Notes under the pieces: generated by a model
The model's database searches: none
Told to the model about the DNA's origin: nothing
Seen by the model: the letters and a program-made list of their open reading frames with translations, nothing else
Translations under genes and position numbers: made by a program
Shown: piece by piece, positions 1 to 5,719 of the stretch
How the letters are laid out: each line of letters begins with the position of its first letter
Numbering within the stretch: the stretch's first letter is position 1
DNA from: CAVYGB01 sp046734815
GTDB taxonomy: Bacteria > Myxococcota_A > Polyangia > Fen-1088
Reading direction: 5' to 3'
NCBI GenBank assembly: GCA_046734815.1
Contig: JBKPRZ010000540.1
Coordinates: 1-6,211, forward strand
DNA length: 6,211 bases

Positions 1-681
1 GCCGAGCCCGCCGCCCCCACCGTCGCCGCCGCCGCGCCGGCGCCCGGGCCGCTCGACCCGGGGCTGGGCAGCGACCCCGCGCTCGACCACGGCTTCCTGC
101 TGTCCACGGCGATGACCCAGCCGCGCGGGACGGTGTCGATCAACGACTACGAGCTGCTGGTGCTGGGGCTGACCTACGCCGCCACCGATCGGGTACAGCT
201 GTCCTTGACCGCCACCGTGCTCCCGTTCATCGGCCCGGCGGTGGTCGCCAACCTGAAATGGCAGGCGCTGCGCGTGGGGCGCCTGCGCCTGGCGGTCCAG
301 GCCGGGGCGGGCAGCAGCGGCGTGCACCTGGGCGGCATCGGCAGCTGGTGCCTGAACGACGGCTGCGATTCGTTGCTGACCGCCAACCTGGTGGCCGCGC
401 CCGGGGTGAAGATCGGTGACCGGGGGACGGTGATCTACGGCGGCTCCTGGATCCAGCGCCTCGGACAGCAGGCGAAGCTGGTGGTCGAGGCAACCAGTGG
501 CGGGACCGTGGGAGCGCCCGGGGCGCTGGTGGAGCAGGGGGACGCCGTCTTTGTGGCCGCCGGGCTACGCCTGTTCACCGCGCACGTCGCTCTGGATCTC
601 GGTGTCGTCAAGCCCCTGGGTAGCGGGTACCGCGACGGCGGCGTCATCTTGCCGTACATCGCCGGCAGCCTGCGCCTGTGA
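1..681 (+). CDS. C-terminal part of an outer-membrane beta-barrel-like protein (5' end outside window)
   Basis: The frame is open from base 1 to a TGA at 679-681, giving 226 residues with no upstream start inside the window. The first ATG, at 112, lies inside a conserved-looking stretch and is probably internal. Residues 1-20 are an Ala/Pro-rich linker. After that come alternating hydrophobic/polar strands rich in Gly, Thr and Leu, including NDYELLVLGLTYAATDRVQL near residues 45-64, and the chain ends in a strand with terminal Leu (YIAGSLRL). This resembles Myxococcota and Bacteroidetes proteins whose strands report 'behaviour near a DYE...LG.TYG.TD' motif, usually annotated as hypothetical barrel proteins. 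Cys117 and Cys122 could form a small disulfide loop. An outer-membrane location is inferred from strand pattern and C-terminus; a transported substrate cannot be named. It converges with the LamG lipoprotein, with 15 bp between the stops and no clear hairpin. Confidence 0.7.
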   Translation, partial: AEPAAPTVAAAAPAPGPLDPGLGSDPALDHGFLLSTAMTQPRGTVSINDYELLVLGLTYAATDRVQLSLTATVLPFIGPAVVANLKWQALRVGRLRLAVQAGAGSSGVHLGGIGSWCLNDGCDSLLTANLVAAPGVKIGDRGTVIYGGSWIQRLGQQAKLVVEATSGGTVGAPGALVEQGDAVFVAAGLRLFTAHVALDLGVVKPLGSGYRDGGVILPYIAGSLRL

Positions 682-696
682 TCCCTCGACAGACGT

Positions 697-1578
697 TCAG
701 GGCGGGGGCAGGAACTCGGCCGGGGTGAGGACCCGGGGGGTGAAGCGGGCCGCGCGGATGGCGCCCTTGAAGTAATACATGCGGGTGATGCGCACGCCGA
801 TCGAGGTTCGACCGCCCTGGTGCGGGCGGAAAACCAGCGGGAACGACGCCTGCTCGATGCCGTTGACGTAGCTGCGGGCGCGCTGCCCGTCGACCACCGC
901 GGCCAGGTGGTACCACGCGCCCAGCGGATGGGTCCGGGCCGCGTCGTAGACCGCCACCGACCCGCCCGAAGATTCGACGAACACGTCCAGCACCCAGGTG
1001 TCGTTGCCCGGCAAGCGGGTCTCGAACAGCACGCGGCCCCCGCTGCCATCGTCCTGCATGTGGAAGAAGCGCTGGGCCGGCGCCCCGCCGGCATCGGGGC
1101 GAAAGTAGATCTCGACCGTGAACTGCGGCAGTCGCGCCAGCGGGTGGTCCTCGACGAAAAGCGCGTCGTCGACGCCGTCGAAGGCCAGCGCCCGTCCCTG
1201 CGGCGTCTCGATCACCGTCGGGGCACCCAGCACGGTGGTGCGGTGGCCGCCGATCGACTCCAGGTTGTCGATGGCCCAGGTGACGGCCCCTCCGTCGGCC
1301 GTGGCCGCGTCCGCAGCCGCGTCTGTCGCCGCAGCATCGGCCGGCGCCTGCGTATCGACGGGACGGTCGGGGCTGACCGAGGCGTCGGCGGCACCCCCGC
1401 CGGCATCCGGAGCATTCCTGGCGGCGTCCAGGCCCGCGGCGCTCGATCCCGTCGCGGCCTCTCGCTCCGCGCCCGCGTCGGCGGGCTGCCCGTCCCCGCC
1501 ACAGCCCGCCGCGACCACCGACAGCGCCACCACCAGCGACATTCCGAAATGACCGGCACGGTTCCGTCGCGTCTGCAT
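697..1578 (-). CDS. Lipoprotein with Ala/Asp-rich linker and LamG-like (concanavalin-like) domain
   Basis: The product has 293 residues. The start is ATG at 1578 because GGAGG (complement of 1588-1592) lies 9 nt upstream and the protein then begins with a typical lipoprotein signal: Arg-rich n-region (QTRRNR), hydrophobic core, and lipobox VAAGC with Cys26 as the lipidated residue. Residues 27-98 are a low-complexity Ala/Asp/Gly/Pro spacer. Residues 100-290 form a LamG/pentraxin-type beta-sandwich: LAFDGVDDALFV (131-142), FTVEIYFRP (153-161), WYHLAAVVDG (222-231) followed by a YVNG turn (237-240), and a closing FKGAIRAARFTPRVLTPAEF (270-289). Such domains usually bind glycans or mediate surface contacts, and no catalytic residues are evident. 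It is probably anchored in the outer membrane with the domain held away by the spacer. The frame stays open upstream to about 1806, but that part is Arg/Pro-rich and looks non-coding. Confidence 0.85.
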   Translation of the reverse strand: MQTRRNRAGHFGMSLVVALSVVAAGCGGDGQPADAGAEREAATGSSAAGLDAARNAPDAGGGAADASVSPDRPVDTQAPADAAATDAAADAATADGGAVTWAIDNLESIGGHRTTVLGAPTVIETPQGRALAFDGVDDALFVEDHPLARLPQFTVEIYFRPDAGGAPAQRFFHMQDDGSGGRVLFETRLPGNDTWVLDVFVESSGGSVAVYDAARTHPLGAWYHLAAVVDGQRARSYVNGIEQASFPLVFRPHQGGRTSIGVRITRMYYFKGAIRAARFTPRVLTPAEFLPPP

Positions 1579-1587
1579 GCGGGTTCG

Positions 1588-1592
1588 CCTCC
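1588..1592 (-). promoter_or_regulatory. Ribosome binding site GGAGG of the LamG lipoprotein gene
   Basis: GGAGG reads on the minus strand 9 nt before the ATG at 1578. It fixes the start at this ATG rather than at upstream codons of the same open frame, and agrees with the lipoprotein signal peptide beginning there. Confidence 0.75.
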
Positions 1593-1625
1593 ACCCGGCA
1601 CGCGTCGAATCGGCAGGGCCGCGGC

Positions 1626-1654
1626 AGGATACCGGGTCGGTTCCTTCCTGAAAA
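1626..1654 (-). promoter_or_regulatory. Candidate sigma70-type promoter for the LamG lipoprotein gene
   Basis: On the minus strand TTTTCA (1654-1649) is separated by exactly 17 nt from TATCCT (1631-1626). Each hexamer matches the consensus at four of six positions. A start site about 7 nt downstream would give a leader of roughly 40 nt containing the GGAGG ribosome site of the gene starting at 1578. It lies in the most AT-containing patch of this intergenic region. The match is imperfect and promoter consensus in high-GC myxobacteria is loose, so this is only a candidate. Confidence 0.35.
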
Positions 1655-1808
1655 GCGCGGCGCGGAAGCGGCGGTCGAGGCGGCGCGCCGACGCAGATCG
1701 TGCGCTGCCGGCTGACCCGCGCCAGGCTCTCACCGCATCGTCGGGGCGGTATCGAACAACGGCGCGGCCATGTCTTGCCGCCGGGGCGGGCGGGTGCATG
1801 TCTCATTC

Positions 1809-2345
1809 ATGAAGAAGCATCAGTTGGCAGCAGGGGTGGTGGTGTTCTCGATGGCGGTCGGGCTGGCTCTGATGGGATCGGCGCGTGCCGCTGATCCGGT
1901 GGAGCAGGCGCGACAGACGCTGGCGGTCTTCCTCAAGACGGATCCCGCTCTCAAGAGGTTCGTCGACACGTCCGCCGGATACGTGATCTTTCCCAGCGTG
2001 GGCAAGGGCGCGGTGGGGATCGGGGGCGCCCACGGCAGCGGGGTGCTGTTCGAGCGCGGGATCCCGACCGCCACGGCAACCCTCACCCAGGTGACGGTCG
2101 GCCTGCAGCTGGGCGGTCAGAGCTTCTCGCAGATCATCTTCTTCGAGAACCCCAAGTCGCTGTCGGACTTCAGGGACGGCGACTTCTCGCTGGCCGCGCA
2201 GGTGAGCGCGGTCGCCCTGGCCGCGGGCGCAGCCAAGAGCGCCAAATACACCAACGGCGTGGCCGTCTTCACCGCCACCACCTCGGGCCTGATGTTCGAG
2301 GCCAGCGTCGGCGGCCAGAAGTTCAAGGTCAAGCCGCTCCGCTGA
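1809..2345 (+). CDS. Exported SYLF (Ysc84/DUF500) domain protein
   Basis: The product has 178 residues. ATG at 1809 is chosen because it opens a classical Sec signal peptide: MKK, hydrophobic core to about residue 22, and an SARA|ADP signal peptidase I site after Ala27. The mature part is a complete SYLF domain. Its hallmark YVIFPSVGKGAVGIGG occupies residues 58-73, a GSGVLFERG turn follows, then GGQSFSQIIFFEN (102-114) and the closing GVAVFTATTSGLMFEASVGG (150-169). SYLF domains bind lipids (phosphoinositides, in eukaryotic Ysc84/SH3YL1); bacterial exported versions are common and their role is not settled, so a periplasmic lipid- or envelope-associated role is inference. No good Shine-Dalgarno sits at normal distance: the G-rich GGGCGGG ends 14 nt before the ATG. 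An in-frame GTG at 1794 is an alternative start adding five residues. Confidence 0.9.
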   Translation: MKKHQLAAGVVVFSMAVGLALMGSARAADPVEQARQTLAVFLKTDPALKRFVDTSAGYVIFPSVGKGAVGIGGAHGSGVLFERGIPTATATLTQVTVGLQLGGQSFSQIIFFENPKSLSDFRDGDFSLAAQVSAVALAAGAAKSAKYTNGVAVFTATTSGLMFEASVGGQKFKVKPLR

Positions 2346-2350
2346 ACGAG

Positions 2351-2372
2351 CCGGCCTGGATCCCTGGCCCGG
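2351..2372. terminator. Weak imperfect hairpin between convergent SYLF and Cip1-like genes
   Basis: CCGG at 2351-2354 can pair with CCGG at 2369-2372. The stem continues as CC with GG (C2368 bulged), a T-T mismatch and GG with CC around a three-base loop. It begins 5 bp after the SYLF stop and lies 23 bp beyond the stop of the minus-strand gene, so it could serve both directions. There is no T-tract on either strand and the stem is short, so an intrinsic terminator is doubtful. Confidence 0.25.
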
Positions 2373-2395
2373 TGAGCCCCCCACCTGCACCGCGG

Positions 2396-3193
2396 TCAGC
2401 GGGGGCAGGGCAGGGGGGTGTTGCCGATGGCGATGTCGTCGATCCACATCTCGATGGGGTCCGAGCCGCGGTATTGCTCCCAGCCGATGAACAGTCGGTC
2501 GAAGAGGGGAGCCTCCCATTCGCTGCTGGTCTTGTCGACGCAGCCCTGGCCGAACCGCTGCACGGTGGCCTCCTGCACCGGCTGGCCGTCCAGCCAGACG
2601 CGGAACTCGTTGCGGGTGCCGCCCCCTTCGGCCGGGCGGCCGTCGAATTGCCACTGGAGGCAGGCCCAGCGCCCCTGCGGATACGGGACCTGGGTGCGGC
2701 GGTAGCAGTCGTGCGGTTCGTAGTTGGACAGGAAGCTGGCGCTCTCGCCGCCGAGGTTGTATTGCGCCTCGCGGCCGTCCGGCCGGCGGCCGCTGGCGCG
2801 CACGTTGTCCCAGTGCAGCCGTGGCGGCGCCCGGGTGATGTACAACATCAGCCGCCCGTGCAGATCGTTGCCCGGCAGGGGAAGCGTGGGCTTGCCCAGG
2901 GTGAGATAGACCGCATGGTGGGCGGTCCCGCTGTGCGCGACCCGCAGCGAACGTTTTCCGCTGAAGGCCTTGCCGCTGTCCACCCGCGCGCTGTCGCCCT
3001 CGCCGGCGATCACCGACCAGGGACCGCCCGGCGGCGCCGCGCTGGCGTAGGACTCGAAGTCCTCGCACAGGGCCGCGCCCGGGCAGGCGGCGGGCCTCGC
3101 TTGCCCCGCGGCCATCGGCGGCGGGTCAGGACGCTGGGCGCGCGAGCAGGCGCAAATCCCCGCGATCAATCCCAGCCAGCCCAGCGCTTTCAG
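2396..3193 (-). CDS. Lipoprotein with Cip1-like (polysaccharide-lyase-type jelly-roll) domain
   Basis: The product has 265 residues if it starts at CTG 3193. This start overlaps the kinase stop as CTGA, follows GGGAGGG by 4 nt, and gives a lipoprotein signal (MKALGWLGLIAG, then ICAC with Cys16 probably lipidated). A TTG at 3169 would cut this signal in half. A Pro/Ala spacer follows to about residue 40. The folded part opens with CEDFESYA (43-50) and includes GKRSLRV (79-85), GRLMLYI (113-119), YPQGRWACLQWQFDG (171-185), an NEFRVWLDG segment (195-203) and the closing FIGWEQYRG...IEMWIDDIAI (235-256) with a final Cys263. The closing segment strongly recalls Trichoderma Cip1 (GWEAYSG...WFDDISI), a cellulose-induced secreted protein with a PL7/PL20-like jelly roll. 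Sugar binding or lyase activity is inference; catalytic residues cannot be verified here. Eight cysteines (two in the signal region) suggest disulfides in an exported protein. Confidence 0.8.
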   Translation of the reverse strand: MKALGWLGLIAGICACSRAQRPDPPPMAAGQARPAACPGAALCEDFESYASAAPPGGPWSVIAGEGDSARVDSGKAFSGKRSLRVAHSGTAHHAVYLTLGKPTLPLPGNDLHGRLMLYITRAPPRLHWDNVRASGRRPDGREAQYNLGGESASFLSNYEPHDCYRRTQVPYPQGRWACLQWQFDGRPAEGGGTRNEFRVWLDGQPVQEATVQRFGQGCVDKTSSEWEAPLFDRLFIGWEQYRGSDPIEMWIDDIAIGNTPLPCPR

Positions 3194-5073
3194 CGGACCC
3201 TCCCTTCCCGCTCGAGCACCCGGGCCACGGCGGCGTGGACCTGCGGGACACCGAACGGCTTGTCCAGCCGCAGGTTGGGCAGCCGCGCCAGCGTCGTCGT
3301 GGCGCGCTCGGCGAACGCCCCGCCGGTCATGAAGACCATGCGCCGGGCCTGATCCGGCGCCGTCCGGGCCAGGGTCTCGTAGAGATCGATGCCGCTCACC
3401 TCCGGCATCATCACGTCACACAGGATGACGTCGAAACGATCGCCGCCGGCGATGCGCGACAGGGCCTCGCGTCCGTCGGCGATGGAGACCGTGAATCGCT
3501 CCTGCTCGAGCAGTCTCGACAGCGTGTGGGTGAGCATCACCTCGTCGTCGACCAGCAGCAGATGAACCGGCTGCGGCGGCGCCGTGGGGCGAGAGGGTTC
3601 GGCGGCGATGCTGGTCGCCACATCCAGCAGCACGCGGAAGGTGCTGCCGCGACCGATCTCGCTCTCCACTTCGATCTCTCCGCCCATCGAGGCCACCAGC
3701 CCCTGGCAGATCGCCAGTCCCAGCCCGCTGCCCGCACCGACGGGCTTGGTGGTGAAGAACGGCTCGAAGATGCGATGGCGGAGCGATTCGGGGATGCCCG
3801 CGCCGGTGTCACGCACCTCGATGGCCACCCGCCCGTCGGAGGTGAGGCGGGCGGCGATCCGGATCTCGTTCTCCTCGCTGGCTCCGTCGGGAATGGCCTG
3901 GGCGGCGTTGACGATCAGGTTCACCAGCACCTGGCTCAGCCGCACCTCGTTGCCACGCACCGGAGGCACGTCGAGAATCTCGATGCCCAGCCGGGCCCGA
4001 TGCCGGACCTCGTTGCGGGTCAGCTCGGTGGCCAGGCCGACCACCCGGGCGAGGTCCACCGGCCCGCTGCGGTCCTGGTCACCCCGCGCGTACAGGCGCA
4101 GCTGCCCGACGATGTGGGCGACCCGATCGGTCCCGTGCTGCAGGATCTCGAGGTATTCGTCCACCCGCGCGGCCCGCTGGGCCGGATCCACGTCCTTGCC
4201 GCGCAGCTCGTTCTGCAGGAGCTCGAGGCTGTGGCGCATGAAGGCCAGCGGGTTGTTGATCTCGTGGGCCACACCCCCGGCCAGCAGCCCCAGCGAGGCC
4301 AGGCGGTCGGCTGCCAGGATGCGCTGCTCGAGCTGGCGCCGTTCGGTGACGTCCTGGGCGGTTCCGGACACCCGCACCACCTTCCCGCCCGGGTCGGTGA
4401 ACACCTGCCCCCGAACATGCAGGAAGCGAACCTGCCCGTCGGGCCGCACGACCCGGTGGCCGTGGGAAAAGGGCTGTCGCTGCTGGATCTCCAGCTGCGC
4501 CATCTGGCGGGCGAGATCGCGGTCGTCGGGCGCCAGCAGCGACAGAAAGGTCTCGTAGCTCTTGCCGAAGTGGTCCCGCTGCACGCCCAGGATCCGGCAC
4601 AGCTCGTCCGAGCAGTCGATCTCGTCGCGGACGAGGTCCCAGCTCCAGCTGCCGATCTGCGCGATCCGCTGGGCCTCGGCCAGCTGCTCCTCGGCGCGCT
4701 TGCGCTCGGTGATGTCCCGGGCGATGCCCTCGACCGCGATCACCGTGCCGGCCTCGTCGCGCAGGAACCGCAGCTGCTCCTCGACCCACAACATGGTCCC
4801 GTCCTTGCGGATCCAGCGCACCACGCTGGTCCCGTCGTACCGATCGGGGTCGCGCAGCAGGCTCTCGTACACCGGGACGTCGTCGGGGTGGACGACCTTG
4901 AACACCAGCGTCGGATCGGCAAAGTGCTCCTCGACCGTGTATCCGGTCAGCCGCGCACAGGAGGGGCTGAGGTACTCCCAGGCGCGGGTCGGCGAGATCC
5001 GACAGCGGAAGATCATGTCCCGGGTGTGCTCGGCAAACAGCTGCAGGACCTGCTCGCGTTGGATTGCCGTCAT
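3190..5073 (-). CDS. Soluble PAS-PAS hybrid sensor histidine kinase with C-terminal receiver
   Basis: The product has 627 residues from ATG 5073. PAS 1 with PAC covers about 5-125 (ending IARDITERKRAEEQL), PAS 2 about 132-248 (ending TAQDVTERRQLEQ). HisKA follows with the H box AHEINNP (His270 as phosphoacceptor). The HATPase_c domain has all boxes: N box VNLIVNAAQA (Asn389), G1 DTGAGIP (422-428), F box EPFFTTK (437-443) and G2 GSGLGLA (448-454). After a Pro-rich linker (492-502) comes a receiver at 503-620 with acidic Asp509/Asp510, phosphoacceptor Asp553 in LCDVMMP, Thr583 and Lys605 in DKPF. Every phosphorelay residue is present, so the kinase should be active. No membrane segment is seen, so it senses in the cytoplasm; the ligand is unknown. 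There is no HPt or output domain, so a partner must be encoded elsewhere. A GTG at 5121 in frame would add 16 residues; neither start has a clear Shine-Dalgarno. Confidence 0.93.
   Translation of the reverse strand: MTAIQREQVLQLFAEHTRDMIFRCRISPTRAWEYLSPSCARLTGYTVEEHFADPTLVFKVVHPDDVPVYESLLRDPDRYDGTSVVRWIRKDGTMLWVEEQLRFLRDEAGTVIAVEGIARDITERKRAEEQLAEAQRIAQIGSWSWDLVRDEIDCSDELCRILGVQRDHFGKSYETFLSLLAPDDRDLARQMAQLEIQQRQPFSHGHRVVRPDGQVRFLHVRGQVFTDPGGKVVRVSGTAQDVTERRQLEQRILAADRLASLGLLAGGVAHEINNPLAFMRHSLELLQNELRGKDVDPAQRAARVDEYLEILQHGTDRVAHIVGQLRLYARGDQDRSGPVDLARVVGLATELTRNEVRHRARLGIEILDVPPVRGNEVRLSQVLVNLIVNAAQAIPDGASEENEIRIAARLTSDGRVAIEVRDTGAGIPESLRHRIFEPFFTTKPVGAGSGLGLAICQGLVASMGGEIEVESEIGRGSTFRVLLDVATSIAAEPSRPTAPPQPVHLLLVDDEVMLTHTLSRLLEQERFTVSIADGREALSRIAGGDRFDVILCDVMMPEVSGIDLYETLARTAPDQARRMVFMTGGAFAERATTTLARLPNLRLDKPFGVPQVHAAVARVLEREGRVR
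3197..3203 (-). promoter_or_regulatory. Shine-Dalgarno deciding the CTG start of the Cip1-like gene
   Basis: GGGAGGG reads on the minus strand inside the last codons of the kinase gene, immediately before TCCG and the CTG at 3193. Its spacing is right for initiation at CTG and wrong for the TTG at 3169, which would be more than 20 nt away. Together with the CTGA stop/start overlap it indicates translational coupling. Confidence 0.6.
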
Positions 5074-5209
5074 GGTCGGGGCGCCGGTGACCGCACCATA
5101 TCCCCAGTGCCCCGCCGCCACCAGCCGAGCGAAGCCCGGCCCACCACCTTGTCACCGTCGGCCGGCGTACCCAGCTTGGACAGGACGAGAAACGACGGGG
5201 AGGTGGAAG
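5074..5209. other. Divergent intergenic region between hybrid kinase and DUF1579-like gene
   Basis: This 136 bp region must hold the start signals for both divergent genes. On the plus strand TTGTCA at 5149-5154 is a five-of-six -35 match, but nothing convincing sits 16-18 nt downstream. On the minus strand TATGGT (5100-5095) is a possible -10 about 21 nt before the kinase ATG, with a poor -35. No promoter can be called with confidence. GGTGACCGCACC at 5085-5096 contains a small GGTG/CACC inverted repeat next to the kinase start, which is too short to be called an operator. Confidence 0.5.
5197..5203 (+). promoter_or_regulatory. Ribosome binding site GGGGAGG of the DUF1579-like gene
   Basis: GGGGAGG ends 6 nt before the ATG at 5210. 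It is the strongest Shine-Dalgarno in the window and fixes the start there, although the same frame is open far upstream across the antisense of the kinase gene. Confidence 0.8.
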
Positions 5210-5713
5210 ATGGCCCAGGGTGAAACCCCATCGGCGAATCGAGCCGGTCTGCCGGATCCACAGGCGCCACGGACGCCAGGGCCGGAGCACCAGCGGCTGG
5301 AGGCCTTCCTCGGGCACTGGCGGGTCCACGGTCACAACGCCGCCGACGCGCCCGCCGCCCCCGGCGCCGAGGTCCACGGCGAGCAGACCTACGACTGGAT
5401 GCCTGGCGGCTTCTTCCTGATCGGCCGCTGGGTCCATCGCTTCGATTCCTCGCTGCACGAAGGGGTGAGCTTCGTCGGCCACGACCCCGAGAGCCGATCG
5501 TACAGCGCCGACAACTTCGACAATCTCGGGTACCACCGGGTCTACCAGCTGACCGAGTGGGCGGGCGTCTGGCAGTTCAGCGGCGCCTTCGAGCGCGCCA
5601 GCATGCGCTTCGATGACGATGGCAACGGCTTTTCTCTGGACTGGGAGATGTCCCGCGACGGCAAGAGCTGGCAGTCGCTGTGCCGCCTGCGCGGCACGCG
5701 GCTTCACGGCTGA
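5210..5713 (+). CDS. Small cytoplasmic DUF1579-like protein
   Basis: The product has 167 residues; the start is set by the Shine-Dalgarno just upstream. Residues 1-27 are a polar, Pro-rich tail without signal peptide or membrane segment. The folded part starts LEAFLGHWRVHG (30-41), then EQTYDWMPGGFFLIGRW (58-74), the GVSFVGHDPESRSYSADNFD segment (85-104), and ends in repeated Trp-containing strands with WEMSRDGKSW (145-154). An opening 'L..F.G.W...G', a central 'W..GGFFL..RW' and 'G.DPES..Y....FD' are typical of DUF1579-type calycin-like small beta barrels, whose biochemical role is unknown; some related proteins bind hydrophobic ligands. Only one Cys (158) is present, in line with a cytoplasmic protein. 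It diverges from the kinase and converges with the next gene, so it is probably a single-gene unit. The family assignment is from memory of motifs. Confidence 0.75.
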   Translation: MAQGETPSANRAGLPDPQAPRTPGPEHQRLEAFLGHWRVHGHNAADAPAAPGAEVHGEQTYDWMPGGFFLIGRWVHRFDSSLHEGVSFVGHDPESRSYSADNFDNLGYHRVYQLTEWAGVWQFSGAFERASMRFDDDGNGFSLDWEMSRDGKSWQSLCRLRGTRLHG

Positions 5714-5719
5714 TCTCGT

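Larger units (their letters stand above)
1579..1808. other. Divergent intergenic region between LamG lipoprotein and SYLF genes
   Basis: About 230 bp separate the two divergently transcribed starts. It holds the candidate minus-strand promoter at 1626-1654. Towards the SYLF gene the best -10-like match is TATCGA at 1750-1755, with only a poor -35 (CTCTCA) 17 nt before it, so no plus-strand promoter can be called. A G-rich run at 1782-1794 precedes the SYLF start. No tRNA, hairpin terminator, riboswitch or repeat was recognised. Reading frames crossing this stretch are Arg/Pro-rich and look like GC-driven artefacts. Confidence 0.6.

Noticed and set aside
644..1594. 316-codon and 219-codon minus-strand frames and plus-strand frame 820-1812 over the LamG gene
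   Set aside because: They are Arg/Gly-rich shadow frames with no motifs; the LamG frame has a signal peptide, a ribosome site and a domain.
1579..1806. Upstream extension of the LamG lipoprotein frame to 1806
   Set aside because: The added 76 residues are Arg/Pro/Cys-rich and would bury the lipoprotein signal peptide, and a Shine-Dalgarno precedes the internal ATG at 1578.
2376..2438. C-run and G-runs (CCCCCCACC ... GGGGGGTG) as a terminator or structured element
   Set aside because: The arms pair poorly, and most of the stretch lies inside the 3' end of the Cip1-like coding sequence, where it is explained by Pro codons.
1803..3068. 421-codon minus-strand frame over the SYLF and Cip1-like genes, and the plus-strand frame at 2372-3352
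   Set aside because: Both overlap genes with recognisable signal peptides and domains, and their own products are low-complexity Arg/Ala/Gly-rich sequence.
5149..5177. TTGTCA as a plus-strand promoter for the DUF1579-like gene
   Set aside because: No -10-like hexamer lies 16-18 nt downstream; it is mentioned only in the intergenic entry.
4562..5209. Upstream extension of the DUF1579-like gene over the kinase 5' half
   Set aside because: The extension is antisense to the PAS domains and Ser/Arg-rich, and the strong Shine-Dalgarno GGGGAGG fixes the start at 5210.
3235..5223. 662-codon open frame on the plus strand, opposite the kinase gene
   Set aside because: The opposite strand encodes a kinase with every catalytic motif intact. 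The antisense product is Gln/His/Leu/Asp-rich with no recognisable domain, and is explained by G/C bias at third codon positions.
4079..5707. 542-codon minus-strand frame over the DUF1579-like gene and the kinase N-terminus
   Set aside because: It is a +1-type shadow of the kinase and an antisense of the DUF1579-like gene; no domain is recognisable.
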